Source: Paenalicyclobacillus macrosporangiidus (lineage in GTDB: Bacteria > Bacillota > Bacilli > Alicyclobacillales > Alicyclobacillaceae). Taken from it: a stretch of DNA of 54,946 nucleotides. The notes below the pieces were generated by a model that did no database searches, was not told the DNA's origin, and was given only the letters and a program-made list of their open reading frames with translations. The DNA is taken from assembly GCF_900116805.1 (NCBI RefSeq), contig NZ_FPBV01000023.1:1-54946 (forward strand), given 5' to 3'. Positions within the stretch are counted from its first letter, which is position 1, and each line of letters starts with the position of its first letter. The position numbers and the translations under genes were made by a program. This document shows, piece by piece, positions 6,818 to 15,481 of this stretch.

Positions 6818-8101
6818 ATGAAACAAAACCGCGTTTTGGTGTTGGACAAGAATCACCACCCTTTGATGCCCTGTCATCCGGCACGTGCGAGACAATTGCT
6901 AAAAGCAGGCCGGGCGTCGGTGTTCCGATGGTATCCGTTCACCATCATCCTCCACGACCGCGACAGGGGAGAAGTGCAGTCAGTGCGGTTGAAACTCGAT
7001 CCCGGTGCCAAGGTCACAGGAATTGCAGTGACCGCCGCCTTCCAGCGGGGCGATACAGTGGTATGGGCGGCTGAACTCCATCATCGGGGCGACCAGATCC
7101 GGCAAGCACTGCTGACACGTAGAGCGCTGCGACATGCCCGGCGGAATCGCAAGACACGTTATCGCAAGCCGAGATTCGACAATCGGCGGCGACCGGAAGG
7201 GTGGCTGCCGCCGAGCTTGGTCAGCCGAGTGGAGAACGTCGTCACATGGGTTGAACGGTTGCGCCGGTTCGCGCCCCTCACACACCTGTCGATGGAGCTG
7301 GTGCGGTTCGACACGCAGAAGCTCCAAGACCCGGAGATCCACGGCGTGGAGTATCAGCAGGGCACGCTGTTCGGATACGAGGTGAGGGAATACCTGCTGG
7401 AGAAGTGGGGCAGGAAATGCGTCTATTGTGGCGCGGAAGATGTCCCTTTGGAGGTTGAGCACGTAGTGCCGCGGTCGAGAGGGGGCACGGATCGCGTGTC
7501 CAATCTCACTGTGGCTTGCCACGAGTGCAACCAGGCCAAAGGCAACCAGTCCCTTGAGGAATTTCTCCACCACGACCCTGAACGCCTGCGTCAGATCAAG
7601 GCGGGGCTCAAGACGTCTCTCAAGGGAGCTGCTGTCGTGAATGCAACCCGATGGGCGTTGTTCAGGCGTCTGCAGGCTACCGGGTTGCCTCTCGAAGTGG
7701 GAAGCGGCGGGAGAACGAAGTACAACCGCGCCGTGCAGGGGTATCCGAAAGCGCACTGGATCGACGCAGCGTGTGTAGGAGAGTTGGGTGAACGTATGCG
7801 GCTTCACCCGGAAATGCAGGTTACGCGAATTGTCGCTAAGGGACATGGTACAAGGCGACGGTGCGGGACGGACAAGCACGGATTCCCTATCCGACACGCA
7901 CCCGCCGCAAAGTCGTATATGGGTTTTCGGACGGGTGACTTGGTGCGAGCCACTATACCGAGAGGGAAGAATACGGGAAGACACGTCGGGCGCATTGCCA
8001 TACGTCATAGACCGAGCTTTAGGTTGAATGGGTTCGACGTGCATCCCAAGTACCTTAAAATCCTGCAGCGAGGCGATGGATATGCGTACGCGACGGAATG
8101 A
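6818..8101 (+). CDS. iscB: IscB RNA-guided nuclease
   Basis: Encodes 427 residues. In order: PLMP domain (HHPLMPCHPARARQLLKAGRA, residues 13-33), RuvC-I with D61 (KLDPGAKVTG), an arginine-rich bridge helix (about 100-125), RuvC-II with E160 (SMELVRFD), an HNH domain (C201/C204, then EVEHVVPRSRGG with H215, C234/C237) and RuvC-III (HWIDAACVGE, H313 and D316). All expected catalytic and zinc residues are present, so it looks functional. IscB cuts double-stranded DNA guided by omega-RNA and is the ancestor of Cas9. The gene follows its omega-RNA directly and ends 52 bases before the first pilus gene; its insertion may have replaced that operon's promoter. Confidence 0.9.
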   Translation: MKQNRVLVLDKNHHPLMPCHPARARQLLKAGRASVFRWYPFTIILHDRDRGEVQSVRLKLDPGAKVTGIAVTAAFQRGDTVVWAAELHHRGDQIRQALLTRRALRHARRNRKTRYRKPRFDNRRRPEGWLPPSLVSRVENVVTWVERLRRFAPLTHLSMELVRFDTQKLQDPEIHGVEYQQGTLFGYEVREYLLEKWGRKCVYCGAEDVPLEVEHVVPRSRGGTDRVSNLTVACHECNQAKGNQSLEEFLHHDPERLRQIKAGLKTSLKGAAVVNATRWALFRRLQATGLPLEVGSGGRTKYNRAVQGYPKAHWIDAACVGELGERMRLHPEMQVTRIVAKGHGTRRRCGTDKHGFPIRHAPAAKSYMGFRTGDLVRATIPRGKNTGRHVGRIAIRHRPSFRLNGFDVHPKYLKILQRGDGYAYATE

Positions 8102-8153
8102 TTCCGGCCCCTCCTCCCCATGGTTAAAGCCAGTGGCTCCCGGCGCAGGATAT

Positions 8154-9509
8154 ATGTCGGTGGCACAGAAAGTCCTGGTGCTTGTGAGAAGTCAAGCCAT
8201 ATACCGACGACTTACACGAGATGCTGCGCACCAGCACATCTCTGAATACCTCAGTGACCTTCCGGCTGTGCAAAGGTGGCTGCAGGCGCACGTTCCGGTC
8301 GCAGTGCTGCTCGATCCCCAGTGGCCTGATGCTGCCGGCGCGCAGGAGTTGTTTACGCGCCTGGGCGTCCCTGTAACAGCCTTTACAGGCGAATTCACCA
8401 TCGCGGAGAGCTGGATAACCTCCCATGCCGAAGCCATCGCACGGGAAGCGGAAGCACAGATAGACACAGATACGTCGAATGCCGCTCCTGCACAGGAAGC
8501 TTCCGAACCATCCGAAGGGACGAACAGCTCCGATCGGGTTCCCCAGCTACGGACCCGCCAGGACAATCCTTTGCTAAAACGGAAGCGTCCTGCCTCGCCA
8601 TCGCCTGGGGCTGCGGAAGCCACGACTACAAATACACCGGTCTCCTCCCCGGTGATCCAAGAACGAGTCATCGAAAAAGTCATCGAGGTTCCCGTCGAGA
8701 AACCGGTCTACATAACCGAGCATGTCCCATTGACCATGAGCCCACGGCTCATCGTCGTTGTGAATCTTTGGCCACGAGCTGGAGCGACCTTTGTGGCGAC
8801 AAACTTGGCGTACATCCTGGCACGACGTATGCCGCCGGGTAGTGTCACTCTCGTGGAACACCCAAAGCAGCTCCCTCGTATGTGGGAGTACTTCACGTGT
8901 GCCGACCTGAAACCGGACTATGTCCATTGGGCGGAGAACGGCAAGGGAGACACCATCACCAAAGACGGAGTGACCCTCGTCCCGTTGAAGCCCGACTTCT
9001 CGCAAGACGTAACGGAGGAGGCCTTCATCACTTACCTATACCGGCAGCTTAGAAGACCCTTCGTCCTCGTGGACGGGGGGACTAACCTCGATGATGACCT
9101 TCTCCTCGAAACGGCAGATGACTTCCTCCTGGTGATGGATTGTGATCCTACGATGCTCAATCTAGTCGCGTACGCGCAGCTCTATCAAGAAATCCACAGC
9201 AAATACGGGGAGCGGGTGCGAACCATCTTGAACAAATGGACCAAACACGCAGTCCTTGAGGACCCACAAACCGGAGAACCTTATTTCCCGAAGGCCTTGC
9301 GTGTCCCGTATCTTTCCCCTGAGCTTGTGCAACGAGCGCTCTGGGCGGGACAATGTGTAGCCGCCCTTCCGGAGGCCTCAGAGGCCTTCGCCATCCTCCA
9401 GCAGAAGTTGGTGGACCAGTGGATTCCCCGAACTCGTGCGGGACCAAATGATTCACCGAAGTCCCAAAAGAGGCGACTCCCAATCCCGTGGAGGAGGAAA
9501 CGGACATGA
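8154..9509 (+). CDS. tadZ: TadZ/CpaE-like pilus assembly protein with degenerate P-loop
   Basis: Encodes 451 residues from ATG 8154; the frame is open further upstream, but that part lies inside the IscB element. Residues 1-85 look like a receiver-like alpha/beta domain. A proline- and glutamate-rich linker (about 100-200) contains RQDNPLLKRKRP, also found three times in the TubZ tail of this plasmid. The C-terminal domain (about 200-440) has a ParA/MinD-like layout, but its P-loop reads NLWPRAGATFVATNLA, lacking the usual lysine. TadZ proteins often have such atypical Walker A motifs and place the Tad machine at a cell site. The next gene overlaps as ATGA. Confidence 0.6.
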   Translation: MSVAQKVLVLVRSQAIYRRLTRDAAHQHISEYLSDLPAVQRWLQAHVPVAVLLDPQWPDAAGAQELFTRLGVPVTAFTGEFTIAESWITSHAEAIAREAEAQIDTDTSNAAPAQEASEPSEGTNSSDRVPQLRTRQDNPLLKRKRPASPSPGAAEATTTNTPVSSPVIQERVIEKVIEVPVEKPVYITEHVPLTMSPRLIVVVNLWPRAGATFVATNLAYILARRMPPGSVTLVEHPKQLPRMWEYFTCADLKPDYVHWAENGKGDTITKDGVTLVPLKPDFSQDVTEEAFITYLYRQLRRPFVLVDGGTNLDDDLLLETADDFLLVMDCDPTMLNLVAYAQLYQEIHSKYGERVRTILNKWTKHAVLEDPQTGEPYFPKALRVPYLSPELVQRALWAGQCVAALPEASEAFAILQQKLVDQWIPRTRAGPNDSPKSQKRRLPIPWRRKRT

Positions 9510-10252
9510 AACCTTGGCTCAAGAATACCCTGGCCGGTGCAACTCTTCTCGTCGGCGTGGGTGGTACCATCGTGTACAATCAGTATCTGTCTCCCATCAT
9601 CAATGATGCACCAGCCTACGTGGCAACTCGGAATATCGAGCCCAATACCGTGATTCAGGCGGGTGACATCAAAGCTGTCCATGTCCCGCGTGCAATCGTG
9701 GTTCCGTCTGCGATTTCAGACCCCAACGCCATTGTCGGGAAGATGGCGGCACAAACCATTGTCGTCAACCAGCAGATCACTCCTGTCGATCTGGAGACTG
9801 ACCCATTAGTCCCCCAGAAAGGTCAATATATCGTCCCGATCATCTCCCAGTGGATCGCTGCCATGCCGGATAGCTTGCGCCGTGGCGACAAAGTGACGAT
9901 TTACGTCCGTCCTGCGCCCTCATCAACTTCTGGGACATCTCCCACTGCGCCTCCCGCGGTCTCGCAGCATTCTACACCGGCTCCCACGGCTCCCAATAAC
10001 TTTATGAGCCAGGTATCCCAGGAACCTTTACTTCAAGATGTCCCAGTGGAGTTTGTGCGCAATGGTTCCAACCAGGAAGTCCAAAATGCCCCTCCCGTCA
10101 CACTCGGAGGCGGTGTGCTAGCAGAACGGCAAAATGGCACAGCGAATCCCAGCGAGATGGAACTTCTTATGACGAAAACCGACTGGGACAAGCTTTATGC
10201 GGCTGTCCAAGCCAACAATCAATTGGTTTTTGTGTACGCTCCGAACAAGTAA
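9506..10252 (+). CDS. cpaB: CpaB/RcpC-like SAF-domain pilus protein
   Basis: Encodes 248 residues from ATG 9506 (GGAGGAAA six bases upstream, overlapping the previous stop). It has a single N-terminal membrane anchor (about residues 7-24) and then a SAF domain (about 38-100: ARNIEPNTVIQAGDIKAVHVP, NAIVGKMAAQTIVVNQQI). A Pro/Ser/Thr-rich insertion (about 135-165) and a further beta-rich segment follow. In Tad systems CpaB/RcpC lies outside the membrane and assists pilus assembly. Its place between two CpaE-like genes and before the CpaF ATPase supports the call. Confidence 0.75.
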   Translation: MKPWLKNTLAGATLLVGVGGTIVYNQYLSPIINDAPAYVATRNIEPNTVIQAGDIKAVHVPRAIVVPSAISDPNAIVGKMAAQTIVVNQQITPVDLETDPLVPQKGQYIVPIISQWIAAMPDSLRRGDKVTIYVRPAPSSTSGTSPTAPPAVSQHSTPAPTAPNNFMSQVSQEPLLQDVPVEFVRNGSNQEVQNAPPVTLGGGVLAERQNGTANPSEMELLMTKTDWDKLYAAVQANNQLVFVYAPNK

Positions 10253-10280
10253 ATAAAACAAGTTAAGTCAATGTAACGAA

Positions 10281-10344
10281 GGGAGGGACGCAGCGTTTCC
10301 CCCATCTCTCAACACTGGGGGCTCCGCGCTGCGATACAGCGGTG
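10281..10344 (+). promoter_or_regulatory. Unusual ribosome-binding site: hairpin between SD and start
   Basis: A strong GGGAGGG (10281-10287) lies 54 bases before GTG 10342. Between them, CGCAGCG (10289-10295) pairs with CGCTGCG (10327-10333) and CCCCCAT with the CTGGGGG region inside it. Folding this hairpin would bring the Shine-Dalgarno to about 11 bases from the GTG. No other ribosome-binding site lies near the start. Confidence 0.5.
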
Positions 10345-11424
10345 AATTTATACAGCGTAGGCCTTCGAGACGAATTCAAGGCTCTCGTGCGTACACGTTA
10401 TACGCTCCACGATTTGGCTTCCCTTGCCGATGTCCCGACTGAAGCCCTGGCCGACGTCGTCATCGTCGATGAGGCTGCTGTCGATGTTGCCGATCTGCGG
10501 GAATATCGGGAGCTGCGTCCGGAGCTCACGATGGTCTATCTCGTCAATGGCATTACACCAGCCAAAGAGACTTTCGGCACCGCCTACAAAATCTCCGTGC
10601 TAGATGCGGCAAGCCTGATGACCTACCTCCGAACCCTGGAAGGTTCACGGAATGACCAACCTGTGCTTACCTTTTGGGGCATTCTCCCGCAGCTCGGTAC
10701 CACCACCATCGCCCTATCCGTCGCCACTTATCTCGCTCAGGAGTACAACCTTTCTGTTGGGGTTCTGGGATTAAATTGCTACAATCCTGGCTCCTGGGCC
10801 GTGACCGATCCATCCTACTACCTCGATGACCTCAGATCATTCATTCGGCTCAAGCAACTCACACCGGAGAAACTCAAGTCCTCCATGGACGTGCTCCCAT
10901 CCGGGGTGTCGTATCTTCTCGGCAACCGAAACCAGACTGCCGCGTTACAGTTCCGACCCGAGGACATGTCCTACTTGATTTCCACAGCCAAAAGCGCCTT
11001 TGAGGTTGTGGTCTTAGATGCAGGCTCCATCCTCAATACCGCGCCTGCCCTGCAAGCTCTACTATCTGCCAGTTGCCTATACGCAGTGACCACGGACCTC
11101 TTGTATGCGCAGACACAATTTCAACTGCACGCCCAGCACGCGCTGTCACCGCTGGGCATCGATCCCGAACACATCCTCCTTGTCGGCAATCGCATGCAGC
11201 AAGTAAAGCTCCTCACCGCTCATGCGAAAGCGATGGGGGTCACTCCGCTGGCTGCAATTCCCGAGATGCGGGAGATCGCCTACTACGCGGAACAGCAGCC
11301 AGACAAGCTCCGGCTGTTTCTCGACCAGCGACGTTGGAAGGACGCCATGCGCTTAATCACGGAAGGCATCGCTGCCAAATATGCCATGGCGGCGGCAGCC
11401 AGCAGAAAGGCAGAAAGCAGGTGA
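10342..11424 (+). CDS. Second TadZ/CpaE-like protein
   Basis: Encodes 360 residues from GTG 10342. Residues 1-100 form an alpha/beta receiver-like domain (ADVVIVDEAAVDVADLREYRELRPELTMVYLVNG). The C-terminal part has a MinD/ParA-like fold with a degenerate P-loop (FWGILPQLGTTTIALSVATYLAQ), a Walker-B-like strand (FEVVVLDAGSIL) and a GNRMQQVKLL strand. As in the first CpaE-like protein, the P-loop lysine is missing. Two such proteins in one operon suggest a heterodimer or separate polar-targeting roles (inference). It is followed after five bases by the CpaF-like ATPase. Confidence 0.65.
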   Translation: MNLYSVGLRDEFKALVRTRYTLHDLASLADVPTEALADVVIVDEAAVDVADLREYRELRPELTMVYLVNGITPAKETFGTAYKISVLDAASLMTYLRTLEGSRNDQPVLTFWGILPQLGTTTIALSVATYLAQEYNLSVGVLGLNCYNPGSWAVTDPSYYLDDLRSFIRLKQLTPEKLKSSMDVLPSGVSYLLGNRNQTAALQFRPEDMSYLISTAKSAFEVVVLDAGSILNTAPALQALLSASCLYAVTTDLLYAQTQFQLHAQHALSPLGIDPEHILLVGNRMQQVKLLTAHAKAMGVTPLAAIPEMREIAYYAEQQPDKLRLFLDQRRWKDAMRLITEGIAAKYAMAAAASRKAESR

Positions 11425-11429
11425 AGGCC

Positions 11430-12869
11430 ATGACCACGAATAAGACCATCGTCGACCTTACTCACGCTCCGGACAACTTTGATGCACACGCGTATGTTTT
11501 TGAGCAACAGAGTACGATCCGTACCTATCGCAGTGATCATGGATTCACCAAGGCAGTAGCCGCGCTGAATGAATTTCTCGACAAGCTCTTCGAGCAACAC
11601 GGGGACTCGTACCGTGAACGTCAACACCAGGCCATCATTGGTGATCCGGCAGCTCGGTCATTCTTCCGCGACCGAATCCAGGACTTCCTCCGTCAGCATC
11701 CGGAGTTTCGCACGGTTACGTACCCCAACTATTACCTGGACCTCACCGACGCCCTCTTTCAAACGTGCCTGGGTTTCGGGCCAATGAGTGTCTGGTTCAG
11801 GCAGCCCACGGAGGCAGCGCAAGTTAATGGAACTGCCATTCTGTTCCACAAAGGCGGCCGTAAGGTTCGGCAACCGTTCAGTTTCGACTCGCTGGATCAG
11901 GTGTATCGTCTCATCCGGTCCATTACACTGCGGGATTCGTTGTCTCACGTGTCATCGGTCGACACATCGGCCGAAGTCGAGATGCTCGATGGAACGCGGG
12001 TATCTATCATGGTCCCGCCAACGGTCCAGGAACCCATCATTACTTTTCGTCAGTACACGTTCAAGGAGTTTACCTTCGAACACGAAGCTGAAACGGGCAC
12101 CATACCCACTGAATCTGTCCCGTGGTTCAACGCCCTCGCCAGACTCATGCTAAACACGATCATCACCGGTCCCGTTCGCACTGGCAAATCCACTCTTCTC
12201 AAGGTCTTCTACGCTGCCCGCGAACCGGATCTCACCGTCATTACGCTTGAACGCGATTCCTTCGAGATCCGCTTAAAGCAGGACTTCCCTGAACGTGCCG
12301 CGCACGTGATCGCCATCCGGACCACGCTCGAAGAGATGCGAACTCTCTTCCCGAGCCTCCTGCGTATGGACGCGCACTACATCATCGTCCCAGAAGTCCG
12401 GTCCGGAGAGCTTGAAATGCTGCTCCTCTCCGCGGAACGGGGTGGTGGGTACCTCGGCACTTATCACAGCCCACACATCTTGGACATCCCTGCGGAGTTC
12501 GCAACTTTGAGTCTGAACGACTATCCAACCCGCAGCTATTACGCGGAGTACGTCCGCGCTGCCAAGACCCTTGATGTGGTGGTGTCCATGACGGAATTGG
12601 ACAATGGCAGGAAGGTGGTAACAGGAGTTTACGGTTTCGACTTCAACTCAGAAACCGGCGAACTCACGATGATCCCTTGGATGGAATACGACAAATCAAA
12701 CGGACAGTGGGCGTTCCTCGACCGTCTCACTCCTGCAATCGAGCAACGTATGAAACGCAACGATCCGCTTGCCTACCGTGATTTCAAGACCGAACTCACA
12801 CGACTCGCACACACCTATCCGTCCAGCGCCAGTGTCACGCGCAAGTCGCTTGCTCGGGAGGAACGATAA
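11430..12869 (+). CDS. tadA: TadA/CpaF secretion ATPase
   Basis: Encodes 479 residues from ATG 11430 (AGGTGA upstream); the frame is open further upstream but overlaps the previous gene. The N-terminal domain (to about 200) is helical. The ATPase core has Walker A ITGPVRTGKSTLL (about residue 247), an Asp-box region (TVITLERDSFEIRL), Walker B MDAHYIIVPEVRSGE and a His-box region (SAERGGGYLGTYHS), as in the VirB11/PilT/CpaF family. It powers assembly of the Tad pilus at the inner membrane. It overlaps tadB by one base (TAATG). Confidence 0.85.
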   Translation: MTTNKTIVDLTHAPDNFDAHAYVFEQQSTIRTYRSDHGFTKAVAALNEFLDKLFEQHGDSYRERQHQAIIGDPAARSFFRDRIQDFLRQHPEFRTVTYPNYYLDLTDALFQTCLGFGPMSVWFRQPTEAAQVNGTAILFHKGGRKVRQPFSFDSLDQVYRLIRSITLRDSLSHVSSVDTSAEVEMLDGTRVSIMVPPTVQEPIITFRQYTFKEFTFEHEAETGTIPTESVPWFNALARLMLNTIITGPVRTGKSTLLKVFYAAREPDLTVITLERDSFEIRLKQDFPERAAHVIAIRTTLEEMRTLFPSLLRMDAHYIIVPEVRSGELEMLLLSAERGGGYLGTYHSPHILDIPAEFATLSLNDYPTRSYYAEYVRAAKTLDVVVSMTELDNGRKVVTGVYGFDFNSETGELTMIPWMEYDKSNGQWAFLDRLTPAIEQRMKRNDPLAYRDFKTELTRLAHTYPSSASVTRKSLAREER

Positions 12870-13855
12870 TGGCATTTCGGATTCTTGACGCGCTCATTCG
12901 ACTGCTGCTGTACGTTGCGATTTTCGGCGGGGCCGTATACCTATTTCGCGGCGTTTGGATCTCTGCCTGGGAACGCACGCGTATCGCCTGGACCGGTGTC
13001 GCCCAGCGTCGCAGGTTGCAGACAGCGTCCCTGTACAATCAGCGCTTTAGTACAGGGCAGGTGCGGCCGAGAATCAGTCTGACACAGCACATACTGGATG
13101 TCCTCGAAGCCACTCTTGATTACAAGACGCCCGATCCTTTGAGGGCCTTTCTCTACTTCAGTCTGGCGGTCGCCGCGGTCGTGTACATTGGTTTCTATCT
13201 CGTGACCGCCAATTACCTCTTACCCGTTGTCCCTGCCACTCTTTCGTTCTTTCTGCCGTACGCAGTCTTGCGTGTGCAGAAGTACCGGTTATCCATCAAG
13301 AATTCGTACGACATCACTCCGGCGATCTCACTATTGGTCACCAAGTACCGAGCAGAGCATCTCAACATGGCGCATGCCCTTGCCGCCACGGTGGACGAGC
13401 TTCCGCCTTCCGCGATTCGTCGCGCCCTATCCAGACTTCTTGTAAGGCTCAGCCGGCATGTGGGCGAGAGGGACGCTCTCGAAGCCCTGCGCAGCTTTAA
13501 CAACCAAACCGGCACCGTTTGGGCCACGCAGCTCTCCAGCCTCATCTACGATGGATTCGTCGAGGGCATTGATGTCGATACTTCTCTCGTAGAGTTGGCT
13601 GAAGACATCACCCATGTTCAAGCCGAGCTGAAACGGCAACGCTTGGACCGCACCGACACCCTGATGGTGGCCGTGACACCCTTTGTGGCCTTCCCCGTCG
13701 GACTTTGGTACCTGTACGCCGGCGTGACTCACAACGCGTTCAAGTATCAGTTCGGTACCACCCAAGGACTTGCGCTCTTCATTCTCACCGCCCTGATTGC
13801 ATGCTTCAGCCTGGCGGTGGCCATCATCTTCTTCCGTCCCAAGCAGGACATTTAA
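12869..13855 (+). CDS. tadB: TadB-like inner-membrane platform protein
   Basis: Encodes 328 residues. Hydrophobic segments are near residues 5-22, 90-130 (two closely spaced) and 270-320 (two), with a cytoplasmic helical region between (SYDITPAISLLVTKYRAEHLNMAHALAATVDELP), the T2SSF/GspF-like layout of TadB. It acts with TadC as the membrane platform for pilin extrusion. Its start overlaps the stop of the ATPase gene and tadC follows 12 bases later, so the three are one translational unit. Confidence 0.75.
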   Translation: MAFRILDALIRLLLYVAIFGGAVYLFRGVWISAWERTRIAWTGVAQRRRLQTASLYNQRFSTGQVRPRISLTQHILDVLEATLDYKTPDPLRAFLYFSLAVAAVVYIGFYLVTANYLLPVVPATLSFFLPYAVLRVQKYRLSIKNSYDITPAISLLVTKYRAEHLNMAHALAATVDELPPSAIRRALSRLLVRLSRHVGERDALEALRSFNNQTGTVWATQLSSLIYDGFVEGIDVDTSLVELAEDITHVQAELKRQRLDRTDTLMVAVTPFVAFPVGLWYLYAGVTHNAFKYQFGTTQGLALFILTALIACFSLAVAIIFFRPKQDI

Positions 13856-13867
13856 GGGGGACTCACA

Positions 13868-14716
13868 GTGGATCTCATCGCGTATGGCATTCTCGGCGTC
13901 GCTGCCTCGACCAGCGTGTATCTCTACTACGTGGCTAACACCACCGAATATACGCAGTCCCAGATTCGTGCCCGTATATCCAGCCAGTGGCGAATCACAC
14001 AGGTCCGCGTGCGCGAAAAGATGCACGATGAGACCTTGGCCACTTACCTCCAGCAAAGCGGACTTCGCATCACTGCGGCCACGTACTACTATGTACGTGC
14101 TCTTGCCACCCTGCTCGTGGCTCTTTTTAGCATCCGGATTGTCGTCACTGTTGGAAATCCTCTCGTCTTAGTCCTGCCAGCCGGGGTTTGGTGGTTCTTT
14201 TCGTACCACTCTTATGGTCCCATGTATTATGTTTTCCGCTTACTCAAGCGACAGCACACCCTCGTCATCAACAAAGAACTGTATCTGCTCTACGTGCTCA
14301 TCAAGCAACAACTGCAGTTTTACGCCACGCGCCCCCGGAGCCTTTATGCCATTCTCCAACGGCTTACGCCCCGGCTTCCGAAACTTGCGCAGGCACTCAA
14401 TCAATGCCTCACTCTCTGGTCACGTGATCCCAAGTATGCACTGGACACGTTCGCGGAGCGCATCGGCACCGAACAGGCCTCCGCACTCGCCAAAATCCTT
14501 CAAGAGGTTGAATCCAGCGCTCCTGAGGTAGCCCTCGACATCCTCGAACAGCGCCATGACGACTTCCAGGAAGAACGCCTAGCTGCCTTTCGACAACGCA
14601 TGTACTTCCGCGGTCTCGTCGGATTTGCCCTCGCTTTTCTCGGCATCTCTGCTGCGGCTTGGGACTTTGCGGCTATCATTCAACTCTACACAGACTCTAT
14701 GATGCAGTTTCAATGA
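13868..14716 (+). CDS. tadC: TadC-like inner-membrane platform protein
   Basis: Encodes 282 residues from GTG 13868 behind AAGGGGGA. It shows the same arrangement as TadB: an N-terminal membrane segment, a pair near residues 75-115 (ATLLVALFSIRIVVT, LVLVLPAGVWWFFS), a long helical cytoplasmic stretch, and a C-terminal membrane segment (FRGLVGFALAFLGISAAAWDF). This is the paired partner normally encoded directly after tadB. The stop is followed by a promoter-like sequence and the small pilin genes. Confidence 0.75.
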   Translation: MDLIAYGILGVAASTSVYLYYVANTTEYTQSQIRARISSQWRITQVRVREKMHDETLATYLQQSGLRITAATYYYVRALATLLVALFSIRIVVTVGNPLVLVLPAGVWWFFSYHSYGPMYYVFRLLKRQHTLVINKELYLLYVLIKQQLQFYATRPRSLYAILQRLTPRLPKLAQALNQCLTLWSRDPKYALDTFAERIGTEQASALAKILQEVESSAPEVALDILEQRHDDFQEERLAAFRQRMYFRGLVGFALAFLGISAAAWDFAAIIQLYTDSMMQFQ

Positions 14717-14729
14717 TGGGAAATAATGC

Positions 14730-14758
14730 TTGCTATACATCATATAAAGTTATAAAAT
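14730..14758 (+). promoter_or_regulatory. Promoter for pilin genes
   Basis: TTGCTA, 17 bases, TAAAAT, in an AT-rich intergenic stretch after tadC. A separate promoter would let the abundant pilin subunits be expressed above the assembly proteins. Confidence 0.6.
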
Positions 14759-14780
14759 ATTGTCGAACGGAGGAGGGATG

Positions 14781-14930
14781 ATGCGGCAAATCATCGTGGC
14801 GTCTTTGCTACTTGTAGCCATCCTTGGGATAGTCGAAACCGTGGGTCAAACCTACCAATATTCCGGAAGTCGCGTTCAAAACTTCACTCAGTCAACCATC
14901 ACCACTCATGAGACTCTCGCACAACGTTAA
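14781..14930 (+). CDS. Flp-type small pilin-like peptide (49 aa)
   Basis: ATG 14781 (or 14778) follows GGAGGAGGG. The peptide has an N-terminal hydrophobic helix (IIVASLLLVAILGIV) followed directly by polar, Gln/Thr/Ser-rich sequence (ETVGQTYQYSGSRVQNFTQS). The size, early hydrophobic segment and place after tadC fit a Flp/Tad major pilin. The glutamate after the hydrophobic run and the nearby tyrosines recall the E-Y of Flp pilins, although the canonical G/xxxxEY processing site is not clear. No prepilin peptidase gene was found in the window. Confidence 0.6.
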   Translation: MRQIIVASLLLVAILGIVETVGQTYQYSGSRVQNFTQSTITTHETLAQR

Positions 14931-14945
14931 GAGGGGGAAACTTAC

Positions 14946-15083
14946 ATGCGATCTATTGTCATCGCAGGGCTCCTGCTCATCCTCGCAGTCTCAATGTACG
15001 CTGGGGCCCAGCTATTCTTCAACAATCAACAAAGTAAGGTCCAAAACAGTGCAGATACCGCGGTAACACAGGCAATCAGTTAA
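14946..15083 (+). CDS. Second small pilin-like peptide (45 aa)
   Basis: ATG 14946 lies seven bases after AGGGGG. The layout matches the preceding peptide: a hydrophobic start (IVIAGLLLILAVSMYAGAQLFF) followed by a short polar region rich in Gln, Ser and Thr (NNQQSKVQNSADTAVTQAIS). It lies 15 bases after the first pilin. Tandem small pilins are usual in Tad loci. A minor or alternative pilin role is inferred. Confidence 0.6.
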   Translation: MRSIVIAGLLLILAVSMYAGAQLFFNNQQSKVQNSADTAVTQAIS

Positions 15084-15103
15084 GTTCTACGAGGTGAAAT
15101 CCG

Positions 15104-15481
15104 ATGAGGTCGGTCATCGTCTTTATACTCCTGCTGCCAATGTTTTTTTACTTTGCTTACCAGCCGCTCATGGACCAGCTCAACGAAGCCAGGGGAATGC
15201 TCCTGGAGACCGAAGTGCACGTGGCACTGGAGCAAGCAAAGATCAAGGGGTATTTCACCGAGGCCGACCTCGAAAATATTCAAAATACGGTCGCACAACA
15301 CCTGGGGTATCCACCTTCGTGGGTTTATGTCCAAGGCACGACGACACCACAGACCAGAGGCAGCCTGATCACTTTGAGTATCAGCGTACCGACAAAGCTC
15401 ACATTCCTGCATCTTACGCCGGATAGCAATACTATCACGCTCTCGCGGTCTGCAACCGCCATGAGTGAGGCGCTGCAATGA
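15104..15481 (+). CDS. TadE-like minor pilin / pseudopilin (125 aa)
   Basis: ATG 15104 behind GAGGTGAA. An N-terminal hydrophobic segment (VIVFILLLPMFFYFAYQPL) is followed by a helix (MDQLNEARGMLLETEVHVALEQAKIKGYF) and a beta-rich C-terminus. A long N-terminal helix carrying a globular domain is the pseudopilin plan of TadE-like proteins. The stop overlaps the start of the next gene as ATGA. Confidence 0.55.
   Translation: MRSVIVFILLLPMFFYFAYQPLMDQLNEARGMLLETEVHVALEQAKIKGYFTEADLENIQNTVAQHLGYPPSWVYVQGTTTPQTRGSLITLSISVPTKLTFLHLTPDSNTITLSRSATAMSEALQ

Larger units (their letters stand above)
6560..8145 (+). mobile_element. IscB-type (IS200/IS605-related) element
   Basis: A block with its own character sits between the relaxase module and the pilus operon. 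It starts with an IS605-like subterminal hairpin (CCCACGGCTAAAGCCGGGG, about 6573), holds the omega-RNA and an intact iscB, and ends near 8145 beyond a degenerate end hairpin (about 8117-8140, containing TGGTTAAAGCCAGTGG). No tnpA is present, so movement would need a transposase in trans. Exact ends are not defined; the boundaries are estimates. Confidence 0.6.

Noticed and set aside
6980-8044. Long open frame on the minus strand across iscB (354 codons)
   Set aside because: It lies fully opposite the well-supported iscB gene with all catalytic motifs; its translation shows no domain and it has no ribosome-binding site.
8028-8153. N-terminal extension of the TadZ-like gene into the IscB element
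   Set aside because: The extension overlaps the end of iscB and the element's end hairpin; ATG 8154 begins the part that matches the family.
11073-11429. Upstream extension of the TadA ATPase frame
   Set aside because: It overlaps the second TadZ-like gene and has low-complexity translation; ATG 11430 has a ribosome-binding site.
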